A stretch of DNA of 41,212 bases from Hoeflea sp. (GTDB lineage: Bacteria > Pseudomonadota > Alphaproteobacteria > Rhizobiales > Rhizobiaceae). This document shows positions 38,663-41,212 of the stretch, in pieces (position 1 is the stretch's first letter; every line of letters begins with the position of its first letter). The stretch covers positions 1,472,050 to 1,513,261 of the forward strand of contig PANK01000001.1 of NCBI GenBank assembly GCA_002707605.1. Direction: 5' to 3'. The translations under genes were made by a program, and so were the position numbers. The notes beneath the pieces are model-generated. The model saw only the letters and a list, made by a program, of their open reading frames with translations. It was not told the origin of the DNA and ran no database searches.

Positions 38663-40410
38663 AGAATGGTTTTCAGTACCCGTGTGAGATCAGCTTTCGG
38701 ATCGTCCGACAGCGAACTGGCCCGCCAGCAGACATGGTGGTCCGGACGCACGAGCAGGCAGCCGCTGTCGCTGATTTCGGCGAGACGCGCCCATTCGCCA
38801 CTGTGATCGATGTATGTCTGGCGCGGACCGATCACATGGGCCTCGATCTCGATCCCGAATTCCTCGGCGACCTTTTTCACCGCCTCCACCCAAGGCTCAC
38901 CGCCGAGGCCGGTCAGCAGCGTGAAGCGACCGTGTCCGCAGATGTCGAGCGTGGAGGTCTCGGCCCCGTCGCCGTGGCGGTAGAGCCAGACATGCGGCAG
39001 CCGCGCACCCGGCCAGGTGGTCGGCTGGTAATGCAGATCCGCATCGAGCTGGAAGGCCGGCTCGATCTGCCCGTCGGTGACCACCGCATTGGAGCGGTAG
39101 CGCTGGTTCATCTCCACCCCGTGGGCGTCGAATTCGTATTTCTTGAAGGCGATCGCCTTGCGGATTGCTTCGCGCTGCGCCTCGGCCGCGGCGGTGCCGT
39201 CGGTCCGGGCCTCGAGGTTCTTCTGCATCTGCTCCGGATCGACGCCTTCCGCCATCCCGAGAGCCGCAAAGATCGGACCGGTCTCGCCAATCGACTGGTT
39301 GGCGCGGGTGACGATCTGCTTGGCGATCGGCGCGCGCTCGGCATTATAGCTTTCGAGAAGACGTTCTCCCGCCTGTCCCTTCAGAACCATGGCGAGCTTC
39401 CATGCCAGGTTGAACGAATCCTGGATCGAGGTATTCGAGCCCAAACCGTTGGACGGCGGATGCCGGTGGATGGCATCGCCCATGCAGAAGACGCGGCCGT
39501 TGGAGGTTTTGGTCGCGTAGTAGTTGTTCACGGTCCAGGTGTTGGCCGACAAGAGTTCGATCTCGAGATCCGGATCGCCGATAAGCTGCCTTGCCACGTC
39601 GGTGGCGAATTCGGGCGTTACCTCGGGTTCGGGCTCGTTGATGTCGTAGCCCCAGACGATCAGCCACTCGTTCCACGGTCGGACCATGCGGACCAGACCC
39701 ATGCCGATGCCGCCGACATCGGCGCCCGGCTGCATGACCCAGTAAAGCACCGATGGCCGGTGGGCGACATATTTGGACAGATCGGCCCGGAACAGGATGT
39801 TCATCGAGCCGCCGACGCCCATCTTGCCCTCGAAGGGCAGGCGTTCGTTTTCCGCGACCAGCGATTTGCCGCCGTCGGCTCCGACCAGATATTTGGAGCG
39901 GATGGTGAATTCCTTGCCGGTCAGGCGGTCGAGGCAGGTGGTCGTCACGCCCTCGATGTCCTGTTCGTGGCGGAGATACTCCGTCGACATCCGGGCCTGG
40001 GTGCCGCGCGAGCAGGCCGTCTTGAACAGAAGCGGCTCCATGAAGGTCTGCGGCAGGTCGTTCATCTGGGTCGGCGACGACATCAGGTGCTCGGCCTTGG
40101 AAAGCGGATGGTTGCCCCACGCCTTCATCCGTCCGATCTCCTCGCCCGCAAGGCTTTCGCAGAAGATGTTTTCGCCCATCAACTCCTGATGGGTGGCGAA
40201 CATATAGGCTTCGTCCTCGACCTCGCGGCCCAGATCGCGCAGCACTTCCATGGCGCGCTGATTGGTAATGTGAGCGCGCGGCGTGTTGGCCAGCCAACGA
40301 TAGCGGTTGATCGCCATGTTCTCGACCCCGTAGGTCGAAAGCAGCGCGGCCGTGGCCGACCCTGCCGGGCCGGTTCCGATGATCAGGACATCGGTTGTGA
40401 TATCGGGCAT
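38653..40410 (-). CDS. FAD-dependent aromatic hydroxylase, TfdB / phenol-resorcinol hydroxylase-like
   Basis: TTDVLIIGTGPAGSATAALLSTYGVENMAINRYRWLANTPRAHITNQRAMEVLRDLG; MGENIFCESLAGEEIGRMKAWGNHP; VFCMGDAIHRHPPSNGLGSNTSIQDSFNLAWKLA. Start revised to 40410. Confidence 0.9.
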   Translation of the reverse strand: MPDITTDVLIIGTGPAGSATAALLSTYGVENMAINRYRWLANTPRAHITNQRAMEVLRDLGREVEDEAYMFATHQELMGENIFCESLAGEEIGRMKAWGNHPLSKAEHLMSSPTQMNDLPQTFMEPLLFKTACSRGTQARMSTEYLRHEQDIEGVTTTCLDRLTGKEFTIRSKYLVGADGGKSLVAENERLPFEGKMGVGGSMNILFRADLSKYVAHRPSVLYWVMQPGADVGGIGMGLVRMVRPWNEWLIVWGYDINEPEPEVTPEFATDVARQLIGDPDLEIELLSANTWTVNNYYATKTSNGRVFCMGDAIHRHPPSNGLGSNTSIQDSFNLAWKLAMVLKGQAGERLLESYNAERAPIAKQIVTRANQSIGETGPIFAALGMAEGVDPEQMQKNLEARTDGTAAAEAQREAIRKAIAFKKYEFDAHGVEMNQRYRSNAVVTDGQIEPAFQLDADLHYQPTTWPGARLPHVWLYRHGDGAETSTLDICGHGRFTLLTGLGGEPWVEAVKKVAEEFGIEIEAHVIGPRQTYIDHSGEWARLAEISDSGCLLVRPDHHVCWRASSLSDDPKADLTRVLKTILAR

Positions 40411-40438
40411 GTAATCTCCTCCCAAGGCAACAAAAGAG

Positions 40439-40456
40439 GGCGGGCCACGGCCCGCC
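40439..40456 (-). other. GC-rich hairpin between the maleylacetate reductase and hydroxylase genes
   Basis: GGCGGG-ccacgg-CCCGCC; on the minus strand followed by CTCTTTTGTTG. Confidence 0.5.
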
Positions 40457-40462
40457 GAAAAC

Positions 40463-41212
40463 TCAGACGACGGGCTCCTCTCCCGCCCATGCGGCCTGCA
40501 ACAATTTGCGGATCGCATCCCGCTCCACCGGGCGCGGATTCCAGTATGGCTTGGTGACGGCCAGATCTGCCGCGCGATCCAGATCGGCTTCCGAAAGGCC
40601 CAGATCCTTCAGCGCCATCGGCGAACCGACCTTCTTCGCGAAGCGATGCAGGCCGCGGCCGGCGTGGCTGTCGTCGAACAGGTCGGCGAGCGGTGCAAGC
40701 TGGTCGGGAACAGCCTGTGCGTTATAGGCGATCGAGTGCGGAAGCATGATCGCATGGGTCTGCGCATGCGGCAGATCGAAACTGCCACCAAGCGTGTGGC
40801 ACAGCTTGTGGTGAAGGGCCATGCCGACCTGACCGAGAACGGTGCCGCAGAGCCAGGCGCCGTAGAGCGTTTCACCACGCGCCGCCGTGTCAGCCGGATT
40901 GTCCAGAACCCCCGGCAGTGCATCGCGAAAGGCACGCAGCCCCTCGATCGCCATCAGCGTGGAAATCGGGGAGCGGTCCTGCGCATAAAGACCTTCCGCT
41001 GCATGCGCCATGGCATTGAGCGCGGAGGTCACGGTCATCTCGACCGGCAGCGTGGTCACCAGTTCGGCGTCGTAAATGATAACCTCAGGCTGGACCTTGG
41101 GTGTCGACTGCGTGGTCTTCACACCGTTTTCGGTCTGGCCGATGACGGGTGTCGCCTCGGAACCGGCATAGGTAGTCGGTACGACGATCTGCGGCAGGTC
41201 GGTCCTGAGCGC
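40463..41212 (-). CDS. Maleylacetate reductase (iron-type alcohol dehydrogenase family), truncated at the right window edge
   Basis: Frame stays open to 41212 (ALRTDLPQIVVPTTYAGSEATPVIGQTENGVKTTQSTPKVQPEVIIYD); HHKLCHTLGGSFDLPHAQTHAIMLPHSIAYN. Confidence 0.92.
   Translation of the reverse strand, partial: ALRTDLPQIVVPTTYAGSEATPVIGQTENGVKTTQSTPKVQPEVIIYDAELVTTLPVEMTVTSALNAMAHAAEGLYAQDRSPISTLMAIEGLRAFRDALPGVLDNPADTAARGETLYGAWLCGTVLGQVGMALHHKLCHTLGGSFDLPHAQTHAIMLPHSIAYNAQAVPDQLAPLADLFDDSHAGRGLHRFAKKVGSPMALKDLGLSEADLDRAADLAVTKPYWNPRPVERDAIRKLLQAAWAGEEPVV

Noticed and set aside
38638-40557. 639-aa plus-strand ORF antisense to the FAD hydroxylase
   Set aside because: Shadow ORF of a high-GC gene; the minus-strand frame has clear TfdB-like motifs and the antisense translation shows no recognisable domain.
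40463-41122. GTG start at 41122 for maleylacetate reductase
   Set aside because: The upstream in-frame sequence encodes the conserved PTTYAGSEATPVIG segment up to the window edge; the CDS is partial.

Overview
The window is a high-GC alphaproteobacterial chromosome segment of the Rhizobiales type (Rhizobium/Agrobacterium-like gene order). From left to right it contains: (1) a flagellar/chemotaxis block: partial fliG, flhB, a small conserved ORF, then on the minus strand visR, visN, fliF, cheT, cheD, cheY2, cheB, cheR, cheA, cheY1, cheS and a cytoplasmic globin-domain MCP (icpA-like), with no cheW inside the cluster; (2) a small-gene region with a candidate 36-aa membrane peptide that has its own strong intrinsic terminator, a DUF2892 protein and a divergent two-cysteine ArsR regulator of the BigR/SqrR type; (3) a xylose locus, xylF-xylH-xylG-xylA on the minus strand, with a divergent ROK repressor and a symmetric 31-bp operator candidate between them; (4) a translationally coupled extension of the ROK gene encoding an exported di-haem oxidoreductase and an FG-GAP/ASPIC-UnbV (CRTAC1-like) protein, followed by YjbQ; (5) an FAD oxidoreductase, a PAS-PAS-GGDEF-EAL protein and a divergent CheB-CheR-coiled-coil-PAS-HWE kinase hybrid; (6) an AI-2E-family transporter split by one in-frame TGA, a CDF cation transporter and a small ORF, with three GGAAC-N16-TGTT promoter-like motifs near these genes; (7) an aromatic catabolism block: maleylacetate reductase (partial), TfdB-like FAD hydroxylase, pcaI, pcaJ, pcaF. 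The best candidates for something not yet described are the ROK / di-haem / ASPIC-UnbV coupled operon, the 36-aa ORF with terminator, and the cluster of stress-type promoter motifs. All identifications are by eye from translated sequence; no database search was run.
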